Shown: piece after piece, positions 41,886 through 50,750 of the stretch
Numbering within the stretch: position 1 is the stretch's first letter
Layout of the letters: each line of letters opens with the position of its first letter
DNA from: Bacteroidales bacterium
GTDB taxonomy: Bacteria; Bacteroidota; Bacteroidia; Bacteroidales; P3
Direction of reading: 5' to 3'
Length of the DNA stretch: 64,000 nucleotides
Assembly (NCBI GenBank): GCA_017429685.1
Contig: JAFROL010000029.1
Span: forward strand, 62,001-126,000
The notes under the pieces: generated by a model
Seen by the model: only the letters and a program-made list of their open reading frames with translations
What the model was told of the DNA's origin: nothing
Database searches by the model: none
Translations under genes and position numbers: made by a program

Positions 41886-42626
41886 ATGCAAATCAGGAAT
41901 TTCGGTTATTTTTGGCTCGATACTTGGGTGATGGCTAATATCGTTCAGCTGGCTACTCAAGACTTTTGCCTTCGCTTCCTGAACCGTACCAATGACCCTT
42001 GCGGACGCCAGTTTGACCAGATGACGCAGGCGGCCCGTTCGGTTCCTGCTAACATAGCTGAAGGCAATTCGCGCCACTCAACATCGAAAGAGTCCGAAAT
42101 GAAGCTCACCGATGTGGCTCGTGCCAGTTTGGCCGAATTGGCCAATGACTTTGTCAATTGGCTCTTGCACCTTGGCGAAGTCCCCTGGTCGATCTACTCC
42201 GATGAATATCGCGAGGTGAGTGCCACAACCCTCGACCGCCCTGACTATACCGACGATGTGCTGCACCAAAGTGGCATTCATATCCTGAAGCAGAAACAAA
42301 AGTTCGACAAGTGGCTGAAGAACGACGACTCGCTGACGGCAGCCAATTGCATCCTCATCCTGTGCAACAGGCTGGTGATGATGCTTGGCAAACAGATGGA
42401 GACCCAGTTGGACACCTTCCGCAAGGAAGGAGGCTTCACGGAAGCCCTTACGGCTGAAAGACTTGCGTCGCGGGCACAGCAAAGTGCCGCCGACGGAGCA
42501 CCGAAGTGCCCCAAATGCGGTAGGCCAATGATTAAGAGGATGGTCCGAAAAGGCATCAATTCGGGAAAACAGTTCTGGAGTTGCAGTGGCTATCCGGAAT
42601 GCAACGGGACAAGAAATATTGTATAA
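41886..42626 (+). CDS. Four-helix-bundle protein with C-terminal topoisomerase-type zinc ribbon
   Basis: A 246-residue protein. Residues 5-190 form a four-helix bundle related to proteins encoded in 23S rRNA intervening sequences (QFDQMTQAARSVPANIAEGN, then SRHSTSKESEMKLTDVARAS). The C-terminal 40 residues are a topoisomerase-I-type C4 zinc ribbon (CPKCGRPMIKRMVRKG, FWSCSGYPECNG). The combination matches proteins called 'four helix bundle suffix domain'. It is a distant relative of Avd of diversity-generating retroelements, but no link to the TIR-FGE gene 7 kb away can be shown. It has its own -7 element, a terminator, and is bracketed by 18-bp inverted repeats. Confidence 0.88.
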   Translation: MQIRNFGYFWLDTWVMANIVQLATQDFCLRFLNRTNDPCGRQFDQMTQAARSVPANIAEGNSRHSTSKESEMKLTDVARASLAELANDFVNWLLHLGEVPWSIYSDEYREVSATTLDRPDYTDDVLHQSGIHILKQKQKFDKWLKNDDSLTAANCILILCNRLVMMLGKQMETQLDTFRKEGGFTEALTAERLASRAQQSAADGAPKCPKCGRPMIKRMVRKGINSGKQFWSCSGYPECNGTRNIV

Positions 42627-42630
42627 AACA

Positions 42631-42658
42631 AAAAAACAACGTAAAAGCGTTGTTTTTT
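42631..42658. terminator. Bidirectional intrinsic terminator
   Basis: AAAAAACAACG, loop TAAAAG, CGTTGTTTTTT. The A and T runs make it usable from both sides, by the four-helix-bundle gene and by hutH. Confidence 0.8.
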
Positions 42659-42661
42659 TAA

Positions 42662-42756
42662 GTCGTTATAACGTTATATCGTTATCTCGTTATCTCGATT
42701 TTTTCGTTATAACGTTATATCGTTATCTCGTTATCTCGTTATAACGACATTTCGTT
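42662..42756. repeat. TTATAACG/TTATATCG/TTATCTCG tandem repeat, right flank
   Basis: About eleven 8-9-bp words of the form CGTTAT(A/C)(A/T)CG, ordered as two near-identical blocks (42663-42700 and 42706-42745), ending with the inverted copy of the left repeat, CGTTATAACGACATTTCG at 42737-42754. Confidence 0.9.
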
Positions 42757-42757
42757 A

Positions 42758-44254
42758 TTACATCGCCATTTCCTGCAGGAACTTGACGCTGCTGTGGATG
42801 TGGCGGTACATCACCTCGTCGATGTCGACAAAGTTGACCACCTTGCGGAAGTCGGCGAACATCTTCTCGATGAAGGGGCTGCTCTTAAGGCCTTCCTGAT
42901 GGCGGAAGTCGAGGGCCTGGGCTGCGTTGAAGAGCTCGATGGCCAGAACGCGCTCCACGTTCTCCATCACGCGGTAGCACTTCGTGGCGGCGTTGCCACC
43001 CATACTGACCAGGTCCTCCTGGTTCTGGCTGCTGGGGATGCTGTCGACGCTGCAGGGGGTGCAGAGCTGCTTGGTCTGGCTGACGATGGCGGCAGCGGTG
43101 TACTGCGGAATCATAAAACCACTGTTCAGGCCCGGCTTGGCAACGAGGAAGCTCGGCAGGCCGCGCTTGGCATCGATGAGCTGGTAGGTGCGGCGTTCGC
43201 TGATGGCACCCAGCTCGGCGACGGCGATGGCCAGGAAGTCGAGCACCATAGCCAGAGGCTCGCCGTGGAAGTGGCCACCGCTGATGACCATATCCTCGTC
43301 GGGGAGGACGATAGGGTTGTCGGTGGTGGAGTTGATTTCGGTCTCGACGACGCTACGCACGTAGGCGATGGTGTCCTTGGCGGCACCGTGCACCTGCGGG
43401 GCGCAACGGAAGCTGTAGGGATCCTGCACGTGCTCCTTGTGGCGACGGATGATCTCGCTGCCCTCGGTGTAGCGGCGCACGGCCTCGGCGGTCTGCAGCT
43501 GACCCTTGTGGGGGCGCACCAAATGCAGGCACTCGAAGAACGGCTCGATGCGGCCGTCGAAAGCGTCGAGGCTGAGGCTCAGAATCATATCGGCCTGCTG
43601 GCTGAGGCGCTCGGCCTTTATCAGGCTCCACACTGCATAACTGCTCATAAACTGCGTGCCGTTGAGCAGGGCCAGACCCTCTTTGCTCTGCAGCTCGATG
43701 GGCTGCCAGCCTTTGGCCTTGTAGACCTCTTCGGCCGAGCAACGGCGTCCTTTCCAGTACACTTCGCCCATTCCGAGGATGGAGGGAAGCATCAGGTTGG
43801 CAAGCGGGCAGAGGTCGCCGCTGGCACCGAGGCTGCCCTGCTGGTAGACCACGGGAAGGATGTCGTCGTTGAAGCAGTCGATGAGGCGCTGCACGGTCTG
43901 CAGCTGCGCTCCGCTGTAGCCGAAGCAGAAATTCTGGGCCTTGAGCAGAAGCATCAGGCGCACAACCTCTTGCGGAACCTCGTCGCCAACGCCGCAGGCG
44001 TGGCTCATCACAAGGTTCTTCTGCAGCTGGCTGAGCTGCTCCTTGCTGATGCTGATGTTGCATAGGCTGCCGAAACCGGTGGTAACACCGTAGATGGGTT
44101 CCTTCTGAGTTTCCATCTTGTTGTTCAGGTAGTTGCGGCATTTCTCGATGCGGCGTTTGGCCTCGTCGCTGAGGGCGAGGGTCATTTTTTTATCGATAAT
44201 CTGCTGGATCTTGTCCAGAGTAAGTTTTTCTTCGGGATTAAAAATAAAAGTCAT
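42758..44254 (-). CDS. hutH: Histidine ammonia-lyase family enzyme
   Basis: A 498-residue enzyme of the MIO aromatic ammonia-lyase family. The MIO-forming tripeptide A144-S145-G146 is in QGSLGASGDLCPLA. Other active-site parts are Y55 in PIYGVTTGFGSL, LVMSHACGVG with the histidine typical of histidine (or tyrosine) lyases, and ISSQNQEDLVSMG-like PSSQNQEDLVSMG. The ATG at 44252-44254 (MTFIFNPEEKLTLD) was chosen; codons upstream in frame come from a spacer repeat. Other hut genes are absent, so tyrosine ammonia-lyase activity is a reasonable alternative. Confidence 0.92.
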   Translation of the reverse strand: MTFIFNPEEKLTLDKIQQIIDKKMTLALSDEAKRRIEKCRNYLNNKMETQKEPIYGVTTGFGSLCNISISKEQLSQLQKNLVMSHACGVGDEVPQEVVRLMLLLKAQNFCFGYSGAQLQTVQRLIDCFNDDILPVVYQQGSLGASGDLCPLANLMLPSILGMGEVYWKGRRCSAEEVYKAKGWQPIELQSKEGLALLNGTQFMSSYAVWSLIKAERLSQQADMILSLSLDAFDGRIEPFFECLHLVRPHKGQLQTAEAVRRYTEGSEIIRRHKEHVQDPYSFRCAPQVHGAAKDTIAYVRSVVETEINSTTDNPIVLPDEDMVISGGHFHGEPLAMVLDFLAIAVAELGAISERRTYQLIDAKRGLPSFLVAKPGLNSGFMIPQYTAAAIVSQTKQLCTPCSVDSIPSSQNQEDLVSMGGNAATKCYRVMENVERVLAIELFNAAQALDFRHQEGLKSSPFIEKMFADFRKVVNFVDIDEVMYRHIHSSVKFLQEMAM

Positions 44255-44260
44255 TTTATT

Positions 44261-44371
44261 TGTGAATTGTGAATTGATAGTTGTGAATTGATAGTTGTGA
44301 ATTGTGAATTGTGACCGGTGAAACGAATGTGCTCGTGCCACAGGTCACAATTCACTTGTCACTATTCACTA
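44261..44371. repeat. Modular spacer repeat between the zinc-ribbon gene and hutH
   Basis: Tandem GTGAATTGATAGTT and GTGAATT words; arms 44304-44320 and 44339-44355 form a 17-bp hairpin with one mismatch; the loop contains the core ACGAATGTGCTCGTG. The right side has GTCACTATTCAC words. Confidence 0.9.
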
Positions 44372-44372
44372 T

Positions 44373-45200
44373 TTATTTTTCCAGGTTTTCTTTGGCAATT
44401 TCGGCGATGTTGTCGTCGACCAGGATGCGGCCGCAGTGCTCGCAGACGATGACTTTCTTGTGCATCTTGATTTCGGTCTGGCGCTGAGGCGGGATCTTGC
44501 TGAAGCAGCCGCCGCAGGCGTCGCGGTCGATGGTGACGACGGCCAGTCCGTTGCGGGCGGCGCCGCGGATGCGCTTGTAGGCCGTCAGGTAGCGCGGCTC
44601 GATGTATTGCTCCTGTTCCTGCGACTTCTCGCGCAGACGGGCCTCGTCCTTCTCGGTTTCCTTGATGATGTCGTCAAGCTCGTCCTTCTTGACTTGCAGG
44701 TCTTTGCGGCGGTTCTCGAGCAGCAGTTCGGCGGCGGCGATGTGCTGCTGCAGCTCCTTGATGTGGGCGGCGCCCTCTTTCAGGCGGCGCTCGCAGAGCT
44801 GGATTTGCAGGCCGGTGTACTCGATTTCTTTGTTAATGGCTTCAAACTCACGGTTGTTGCGCACGTTGTCCTGCTGCTTTTGGTATTTTTTGGTCATCTC
44901 GTTGTGCTCAGCGATTTCGTTCTTTTCGGCGGCCATTTTCTCGTTGGTGGCCTCAATCTCGCTGTTGAAGTTCTGGATGCGCGTCTCGAGACCTGTAATC
45001 TCGTCTTCCAAATCCTGGATAGCCTGAGGCAGTTCGCCGCGGATAATCTGGATTTTGTCGATTTCGGAATCAACGGTCTGCAGCGTGTAGAGGGCTATCA
45101 GACGTTTTTCGACGGCGACATCGACATCCAGCGGACGGACGATGGCGGGGGCCGCATTTTCTTGCTCGGTTTCTTTCTTCGTTGTGACTTTTTTTGCCAT
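44373..45200 (-). CDS. C4-type zinc-ribbon protein with long coiled coil
   Basis: A 275-residue protein. Residues about 35-210 are an antiparallel-type coiled coil (KKYQKQQDNVRNNREFEAIN followed by KEIEYTGLQIQLCERRL is the family signature). The C-terminal zinc ribbon uses C229, C232, C253 and C256 (CGGCFSKIPPQR; VCEHCGRIL). This is the family of HP0958/FlgZ-like and CT398-like proteins, which act as adaptors. The flagellar role known elsewhere does not apply here. It is encoded 74 bp downstream of nif3, a frequent neighbour in Bacteroidota. Confidence 0.9.
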   Translation of the reverse strand: MAKKVTTKKETEQENAAPAIVRPLDVDVAVEKRLIALYTLQTVDSEIDKIQIIRGELPQAIQDLEDEITGLETRIQNFNSEIEATNEKMAAEKNEIAEHNEMTKKYQKQQDNVRNNREFEAINKEIEYTGLQIQLCERRLKEGAAHIKELQQHIAAAELLLENRRKDLQVKKDELDDIIKETEKDEARLREKSQEQEQYIEPRYLTAYKRIRGAARNGLAVVTIDRDACGGCFSKIPPQRQTEIKMHKKVIVCEHCGRILVDDNIAEIAKENLEK

Positions 45201-45274
45201 TTTATGATGATTTATTTTAAAATTCGACTGTGCACAGATATATGCCGAAAAGGCGCCAGTTTATTGTGTATTAA

Positions 45275-46378
45275 TTATATATAACTAATATAGCCGGTAT
45301 CTTTTTCGGAAATATGGCAAGCGAAATTACTAAATTTTTTTGATATGGCGTCATAAAAAATTTCTTTTGCGAATTGTTCGCTTTCAAAATGGCCTATGTC
45401 GGCAAGCACGATGCGGCCTTCGGCACTCTGGAAATCGTGGTATTTCAGGTCGGCCGTGAGGTAGACGTCGGCACCGCAGGCTTTGGCGTCGCCTATCAGG
45501 AAAGCCCCCGAACCGCCGCAGAGGGCCACCTTTTCAATTTTCAATTTTGAATTATCAATTCTTTGTGAGGTGCGGACGACAGGCAATCCGAGGCGTTCCT
45601 TGACCATTGCGAAGAACTGGTCGGCGGGCATCGGATCGGGCAGACGGCCCACCATTCCGGCACCTACCAACGGCAGGGCGTTGGCAATGGCTATGACGTC
45701 GATGGCGGGCTCCTCGTAGGGGTGTGCCTGGCGCAGCCGCTCGACGATGCGGCGCACCTGGCGCTGCTCGCAGATTACTTCGATGCGGGTCTCGGCCTCG
45801 CGGTGCAGCTCGCCGATTTGGCCGCAATGGGGATGGCAACCCTCGCCAGCGCGGAAGGTGCCAAAGCCGTCGCTGTTGTAACTGCAACAGCCATAGTTAC
45901 CTATACCACCGGCACCAGCCGAAAAAAGTGCCTGGCGCACGCGGTCGGCGTCGGCCGTGGGGACGTAGGTCACCACCTTGCGCAGCACGCCCTCGACGGG
46001 ACGCAGTATGCGGCAGTCGGCCAGCCCCAGCTTGCGGGCCAGGATGCCGTTGACGCCGCTTTGCAGGTTGTCGAGGTTGGTGTGGGCGGCATAGACGCTT
46101 ATCTTGTTTTCGATGAGGCGGATAACCATTCGCGACGTGGCACTGTCGGGCGTCAGCCGCTTCAGGCCGCCGAAGATGAGCGGATGGTGGCTCACTATCA
46201 GGTTGGCACCCAGCGAGATGGCCTCGTCGATTACCTCGTCGGTGACGTCGGTTGTGGCCAGCACGCCGCTTGCCTCGCGGTCGGGGTCGCCCACCAGAAA
46301 GCCAGCGTTGTCGTAAGACTCTTGATATACAGGCAGAAAGCAGCTGTTGAGGTATTCTACGATTTCCCTTGTTTTCAT
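45275..46378 (-). CDS. Nif3-like dinuclear metal-centre protein
   Basis: A 367-residue member of the Nif3/YbgI family, which forms toroidal hexamers with a di-metal site. Metal-ligand motifs are LIVSHHPLIFGGLKRL (about 60-75), YAAHTNLDN, and near the C-terminus LADIGHFESEQFAKE. A central PII-like insertion (about 130-240, RKVVTYVPTADADRVRQALF) makes it the long form. Biochemical function is unsettled in the family. A short AT-rich repeat in frame (SQRIDNSKLKIEKVALCGG) just before the conserved CGGSGAF block is repeat-derived. Confidence 0.93.
   Translation of the reverse strand: MKTREIVEYLNSCFLPVYQESYDNAGFLVGDPDREASGVLATTDVTDEVIDEAISLGANLIVSHHPLIFGGLKRLTPDSATSRMVIRLIENKISVYAAHTNLDNLQSGVNGILARKLGLADCRILRPVEGVLRKVVTYVPTADADRVRQALFSAGAGGIGNYGCCSYNSDGFGTFRAGEGCHPHCGQIGELHREAETRIEVICEQRQVRRIVERLRQAHPYEEPAIDVIAIANALPLVGAGMVGRLPDPMPADQFFAMVKERLGLPVVRTSQRIDNSKLKIEKVALCGGSGAFLIGDAKACGADVYLTADLKYHDFQSAEGRIVLADIGHFESEQFAKEIFYDAISKKFSNFACHISEKDTGYISYI
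45531..45562. repeat. Intragenic TTTTCAA/TTATCAA repeat in the Nif3-like gene
   Basis: CCTTTTCAATTTTCAATTTT followed by GAATTATCAATTC, encoding NSKLKIEK in frame. The words resemble the GTGAATTGAT words at 44261-44371. Confidence 0.7.
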
Positions 46379-46487
46379 ATTCCTCAGTTTTGTTTTTTGC
46401 CATCAAAACGCAAAGAAGGCCCCTTTATTGTGCATTTTTCGCGAAACTTCTAAACACCTGGTGCAGTGAGAAATAAATATACCATCT

Positions 46488-46590
46488 CTGCCCGTTGTAC
46501 GCTATATGTACGGTATTTGTACGGTATTTGTACGCTTTCGAAGCGTACAAATACCGTACAAATACCGTACATATAGCGTACAACGGGCAG
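46488..46590. repeat. Perfect 50-bp inverted repeat with 3-nt loop
   Basis: The left arm 46488-46537 and right arm 46541-46590 are exact reverse complements around TCG. Each arm contains tandem words TACGGTATTTG (twice) and TACGCTATATG plus the outer CTGCCCGTTG. It sits in the 372-bp spacer between the divergent nif3 and AsmA-like genes; the remainder holds only the promoter at 46718 and non-coding sequence. Confidence 0.98.
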
Positions 46591-46717
46591 TGCGGGTGCT
46601 GTGAATCAGTACGTTGCTGAGGCGCGAAAATCGGGTTTTATTGAGGTCTGTCGAGCGCCGGGCCGTTTTGTGATGTTTTTTTATTTGCAGGAGTGTTCAT
46701 TTGTCGTAAATATTTCT

Positions 46718-46725
46718 TATCTTTG
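46718..46725 (+). promoter_or_regulatory. Promoter -7 element for the AsmA-like gene
   Basis: TATCTTTG, an exact TAnnTTTG, 25 nt before the start codon. A TTTG lies only 14 nt upstream, so the -33 element is uncertain. Confidence 0.6.
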
Positions 46726-46750
46726 CATTTCTGAAATAAGTTTAGGCATT

Positions 46751-49045
46751 ATGAAAAAGTGGTTGAAAATCACACTTATAATTGTGTGCAGCATATTTTT
46801 GCTGCTGTTTATTGTGCTGTCGCTGGTTTCGCCGGTGGCCAAAAGCTATGTCAACAGCCACGGCAAGGAACTGGTGGGGCGCAAAATCAATGTCGAAAAA
46901 TTGCGTGTCAACGCGTTGCGCGGCCGCGTGCGAATCTACGACCTCACCCTTTTCGAGGATGACGACACGACGGCTTTCTTCACATTCGACACGCTCGATG
47001 TGTCGGTCAAACTGCGCAAACTGCTTGTCGACGAGCTTTTTGTGCGCCATATCACGCTGGCTCACCCTCGTGTGCGCGTCATCCAGTCGGGCGACCGTTT
47101 CAATTTCAGCTCGATTATCGACCACTTTGCCCCGGACGAGGAAAAACCTGACGACACGACGTCAAGCAACTGGCGTCTAGGATTCTACAACATCCGTCTT
47201 TCGGAGGGCGAAGTCTATTATGCCGATTCGCACCGCGACAGCGAATGGGATCTTAAGAACCTGAACCTCAAGGTGCCGGGTGTCTATTTCGACGGTTCGG
47301 AAAATACCGATGCGGGCCTGGCCCTTCAGCTGGCCGACGGCGGCACGCTGCGCACCGACGCTTCGCTCAATATGGACAACAACGAATTTGCTGTAAACGT
47401 TGAACTTGAGAAGTTTGCAATCTCCAATGTGCGTGCCTACCTGACCGAATTTATGAACGTGGGCAAGATGGACGGTCTGCTCAATGCCGACATCGACGTC
47501 AAGGGCAACCTGAGCGACATAATGAAGATGAATATCGGCGGCACGGTGAACCTTGACGGTGTCGACATACGCGACGGAGGAAAGGAGACTGTACTGGCTT
47601 GCAACGCGTTGAATGTTAGTGTTAACTGCATCAACCTTGACGAGAATCTGTATGATATCAAGTCGGTTGCCATCAATGGGCTTGTGTCGCATTTTGATGT
47701 ATATCAGAACGGTTCCAATTTTTCGCGCCTTTTCGATGTGGGAAGTGGTGAAGCGGAAAGCGTTGAAACAGAAGGTGTTGAAGTGGAAAGTGACGTGGCC
47801 GCCGCGCCGTCGAAGCCGATGCAGCTGCGCGTGGGGTCGTTCAAACTCAACGATGCCGAGTTTACCTACAACGACTATACGCTGCCCGAGGCCTTCTCGT
47901 TCCCGGTCAAGAAGCTGAATGTCAGTGCCGACAACCTTACGACCAGCGGCGACAACAATGCCCGTCTGTTTGCCCAGCTGCCCCACGGCGGCACGGCCGT
48001 TGTGCGGTGGCACGGCAACATCAGCGACTGGAAACGCAACCAGAACCTGGTGCTGAACATCAAGAACCTGCAGCTCAAGGACCTGTCGCCCTATTCGGTT
48101 GGCTATCTGGCATATCCGCTGACCGACGGCACCTTCTCGTTCACCAGCGAAAACAGTATCCGCAACAGTCAGCTGGAGGGCCGCAACAACCTGGACCTCT
48201 ACAATCCGCAGGTGGGCGAAAAACGCAAAGATGTTGACCCTCAGGCTAAAATACCACTCAAGGCGGCGCTCTATGTGCTGAAGGACAAGGACGACAAGGT
48301 GCAGTTCGACATTCCGGTGGCGGGTAATATCGACTCGCCCGAGTTTTCGTATATGAAGATTGTGTGGAAGACGCTGGGCAACCTGCTGGTCAAGGTGGCC
48401 ACATCGCCTTTCCGCGCTGTGTCCAAGGCGCTGGGTGTCAGCGGTAATCTGGAGTTTATCGCCTTCGACCCGTTGCAGGCGCAGTTCAATTCGGAGCAGT
48501 ACAGCACGCTCAACAAGATGGTCGAGGTGCTGCAATATGACACGTCGATTGTTGTCACCTTCGAGCCGCAGCTGAACGCCGCCGCGTCGGCCAAGGCGCA
48601 GAGTCTCTATCTGCTTAAGGAAGAGTACTATATGTCGCGCCATCCCGAAAAGGCCAATACGGCCATTCTGCCTCAGGCGGTGTTGTTTGGCGAGGTCAAC
48701 GCCATAACGGTCAAAGACACTGGTTTTGTGGCATTTCTGCATTCCAAGGGCCTCGGCAAGCGTCCCCTTGAAAAGGATGTGCAGCGGCTGGCCGAGCGGC
48801 TCTATCCGAAGGATGCGGCAATGTCGAGTCTGGAAGTCGTGGCTGGCTATCGCAACGAATTCCTGAAACTCTTTTTTGCCGGACAGGGTATTGGTGAAAA
48901 TCAGGTGGTTATAGCGCCCCTCGTCGATGGTAGCCAGCGTTCTGGCTATGTCATCACTTCGTCGCTTGTCGGCGACGAGGGCCTCGACGAAACAGAGGAG
49001 GACGATGAGGAAGGCGAATATGAAGTGACTTTCGACCAAGACTAA
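46751..49045 (+). CDS. AsmA/DUF748-like envelope protein
   Basis: A 764-residue protein starting at MKKWLKITLIIVCSIFLLLF, an uncleaved N-terminal membrane anchor. The body is beta-rich with the DUF748 type of sequence (LTLFEDDDTTAFFTFDTLDV, TLAHPRVRVIQSGDRFNFSS, GYLAYPLTDGTFSFTSENSI). Proteins of this AsmA-like superfamily form periplasmic bridges that move lipids, so that is the inferred role. The C-terminal 40 residues are very acidic. Residues about 335-350 (SGEAESVETEGVEVES) are a low-complexity linker similar to the spacer words. Codons upstream of the chosen start lack anchor character and cross the promoter. Confidence 0.85.
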   Translation: MKKWLKITLIIVCSIFLLLFIVLSLVSPVAKSYVNSHGKELVGRKINVEKLRVNALRGRVRIYDLTLFEDDDTTAFFTFDTLDVSVKLRKLLVDELFVRHITLAHPRVRVIQSGDRFNFSSIIDHFAPDEEKPDDTTSSNWRLGFYNIRLSEGEVYYADSHRDSEWDLKNLNLKVPGVYFDGSENTDAGLALQLADGGTLRTDASLNMDNNEFAVNVELEKFAISNVRAYLTEFMNVGKMDGLLNADIDVKGNLSDIMKMNIGGTVNLDGVDIRDGGKETVLACNALNVSVNCINLDENLYDIKSVAINGLVSHFDVYQNGSNFSRLFDVGSGEAESVETEGVEVESDVAAAPSKPMQLRVGSFKLNDAEFTYNDYTLPEAFSFPVKKLNVSADNLTTSGDNNARLFAQLPHGGTAVVRWHGNISDWKRNQNLVLNIKNLQLKDLSPYSVGYLAYPLTDGTFSFTSENSIRNSQLEGRNNLDLYNPQVGEKRKDVDPQAKIPLKAALYVLKDKDDKVQFDIPVAGNIDSPEFSYMKIVWKTLGNLLVKVATSPFRAVSKALGVSGNLEFIAFDPLQAQFNSEQYSTLNKMVEVLQYDTSIVVTFEPQLNAAASAKAQSLYLLKEEYYMSRHPEKANTAILPQAVLFGEVNAITVKDTGFVAFLHSKGLGKRPLEKDVQRLAERLYPKDAAMSSLEVVAGYRNEFLKLFFAGQGIGENQVVIAPLVDGSQRSGYVITSSLVGDEGLDETEEDDEEGEYEVTFDQD

Positions 49046-49127
49046 GGAAGCGGAAAGCGGAAAACGGAAAGCGGCTGCCGCGTCAGCACTAACAAATTAA
49101 CGAATTAACAAATTAACGAATTAAATA
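49046..49127. repeat. Modular spacer repeat from stop codon to start codon
   Basis: GGAAGCGGAAAGCGGAAAAC and GGAAAGCGG words (49046-49074), the core CTGCCGCGTCAGCACTAAC (49075-49093), then ACAAATTAACGAATTA words to the start at 49129. It occupies the whole intergenic interval. Confidence 0.92.
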
Positions 49128-49128
49128 G

Positions 49129-49983
49129 ATGGGAATTGGAAAATGGATTTTGACAGGCCTTGGATGGTCGATGATGGGACCGATAGGTGGCATAATTGGC
49201 TATCTGATTGGCAACAGGCTTGAAAAACGATCGGAATACCGCGAATCACTTGGTGGCGGCAGCTACGGCGGCGGCAGTTATGGGCGTCCGTCGGGCGCGC
49301 ACCGCTACAGCAACACGGGCACGGCCGACGACCTGTCGGCGGCGTTGCTGGTGCTGATTGCCGCTGTGATGAAGGCCGACAGTGTGGTGAGAAAGAGTGA
49401 GTTGGAACTCGTCAAGCGCTTCCTCGTCAGCAACTATGGTGATGAGAAGGCCAAGGAGCTGCTGCTGAAGTTGCGCGATATGCAGCAGGAAGACTTCCCG
49501 ATTAACGATATCTGTCAGCAAATCAAGCAGAACACGGACTATACCACGCGCTACCATATGCTCGATTTTCTGTTCAGCATAGCCGATGCCGACGGCGAGG
49601 TGACATTTCAGGAGCAGTCGTTGCTGCGCACCATCAGCAACCGTCTCGGCATCAATGCCCGTGATTTCCTGTCGATTATGGCGCGTCACGTAGCAGGCAA
49701 TTTCGGTGGTTTTGGCGGTGGCCGCAACAGTGGCGGTTCGGGCTCGGGTTCGTCGCGCTCGTCATCGTCGACGGGCTACACGAAGGATCCCTACAAGGTG
49801 CTTGGTCTCGACAGCAGCGCCACCGACGAGGAGATCAAGACGGCCTACCGCCGCCTGGCGATGAAGTACCATCCCGACAAGGTGGAAGGCCTGGGCGAGG
49901 AGGTGAAGAAGAACGCCGAGGCCCAGTTCCGCGAAATCAACGAGGCCTACGAGACCCTGAAGAACCTGCGGGGATTCAAATAG
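49129..49983 (+). CDS. TerB-like/J-domain co-chaperone (DjlA-like)
   Basis: A 284-residue protein. The N-terminus is a Gly-rich hydrophobic segment ([20 protein letters not shown]) that may sit in the membrane. Residues 65-190 are a TerB-like helical domain ([37 protein letters not shown]). A Gly/Ser linker follows at about 193-217. Residues 220-284 are a J domain with the HPD motif at 248-250 (YHPDKVE), which would stimulate DnaK. This order matches DjlA. The 3' end faces a convergent gene with a shared terminator. Confidence 0.92.
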   Translation: MGIGKWILTGLGWSMMGPIGGIIGYLIGNRLEKRSEYRESLGGGSYGGGSYGRPSGAHRYSNTGTADDLSAALLVLIAAVMKADSVVRKSELELVKRFLVSNYGDEKAKELLLKLRDMQQEDFPINDICQQIKQNTDYTTRYHMLDFLFSIADADGEVTFQEQSLLRTISNRLGINARDFLSIMARHVAGNFGGFGGGRNSGGSGSGSSRSSSSTGYTKDPYKVLGLDSSATDEEIKTAYRRLAMKYHPDKVEGLGEEVKKNAEAQFREINEAYETLKNLRGFK

Positions 49984-50020
49984 GCGGACGGCAAATCCAC
50001 CGCGTCGCAACGGAGAAAAA

Positions 50021-50051
50021 AGATGTGGCAGATTTATAATCTGCCACATCT
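50021..50051. terminator. Bidirectional terminator between convergent genes
   Basis: A perfect 14-bp stem AGATGTGGCAGATT / AATCTGCCACATCT with loop TAT. Minus direction: followed by TTTTT. Plus direction: followed by GTTTTATAT. Confidence 0.9.
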
Positions 50052-50074
50052 GTTTTATATGCCGCTTTGGGCGG

Positions 50075-50689
50075 TTACTTCAGGTTGATTTTTAGTCCTA
50101 TACTAACTCGTGAGCTGGTTTGGTTCCCAACCACTTCGCTGGCGTGGCCCATCGGGAATGCGCCGAAGTCGAAGTAGGTGACCATTTGTACTTGGGGCGT
50201 GAAGCCCAGTTCGGCACCGAGTCCGCCCCAGAATCCGTCGGTCATACCGTTCAGGCCAAAGCCGCCGCGGGCAACTAGGTCTGTGTACAAGCGGCTCTGC
50301 TTCTGTCTTTTCAGCGAAACGCTGTGCAGCTCGATGTATGCTCCGCCTGCAAGGTGATAGTTGTTGTCGCTCCATTCGAGGTGGTAGAGGGTCCGGTCGC
50401 CATAGTTGCCACCTCCGCTGCTGGCAAAGGGGCTGGCACCCATCAGGGTCATATATCCGCCCACTTCGAGGTGCTGCCAGATGCGGACGGAGGCTGTGGC
50501 TTCGAGGGCTCGCGAGGGGTTGCCTTTGAGGAAGCCTGAAAAGCGGAACGAGGTGACGACTTGATTGACGTTGATACCTATGGAGGTGCGTTCCAGCAGG
50601 CCGTAGGTGCTCTTGTTTTTGTCTGCGGTTTGGGCCGTCGACAGCAGTGCCGACAGGCAGAGGAATATGGTTAATGCTGCTTTTTTCAT
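50075..50689 (-). CDS. Outer-membrane beta-barrel protein, unknown function
   Basis: A 204-residue protein with signal peptide (1-19, ending STAQT). The mature part alternates hydrophobic and polar residues (TSIGINVNQVVTSFRFSGFL, VSLKRQKQSRLYTDLVARGG) and ends in SRVSIGLKINLK, consistent with an eight-stranded barrel. Last gene of the apparent sigma-factor operon (61 bp after the previous gene). Confidence 0.78.
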   Translation of the reverse strand: MKKAALTIFLCLSALLSTAQTADKNKSTYGLLERTSIGINVNQVVTSFRFSGFLKGNPSRALEATASVRIWQHLEVGGYMTLMGASPFASSGGGNYGDRTLYHLEWSDNNYHLAGGAYIELHSVSLKRQKQSRLYTDLVARGGFGLNGMTDGFWGGLGAELGFTPQVQMVTYFDFGAFPMGHASEVVGNQTSSRVSIGLKINLK

Positions 50690-50750
50690 CGTGTAATTGT
50701 ATTATTAAGTTTATCAAAAGTTAGGGTTAACGTTTAGGTTAAAGTTAACC

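Noticed and set aside
41886..42626. DGR accessory protein Avd for the TIR-FGE gene
   Set aside because: Only the general four-helix fold is shared; the zinc ribbon and distance argue for the separate 'suffix domain' family, and no reverse transcriptase is present.
42662..42756. CRISPR array
   Set aside because: Units are 8-9 bp without unique spacers of constant length, and no cas gene is present; this is a short tandem repeat.
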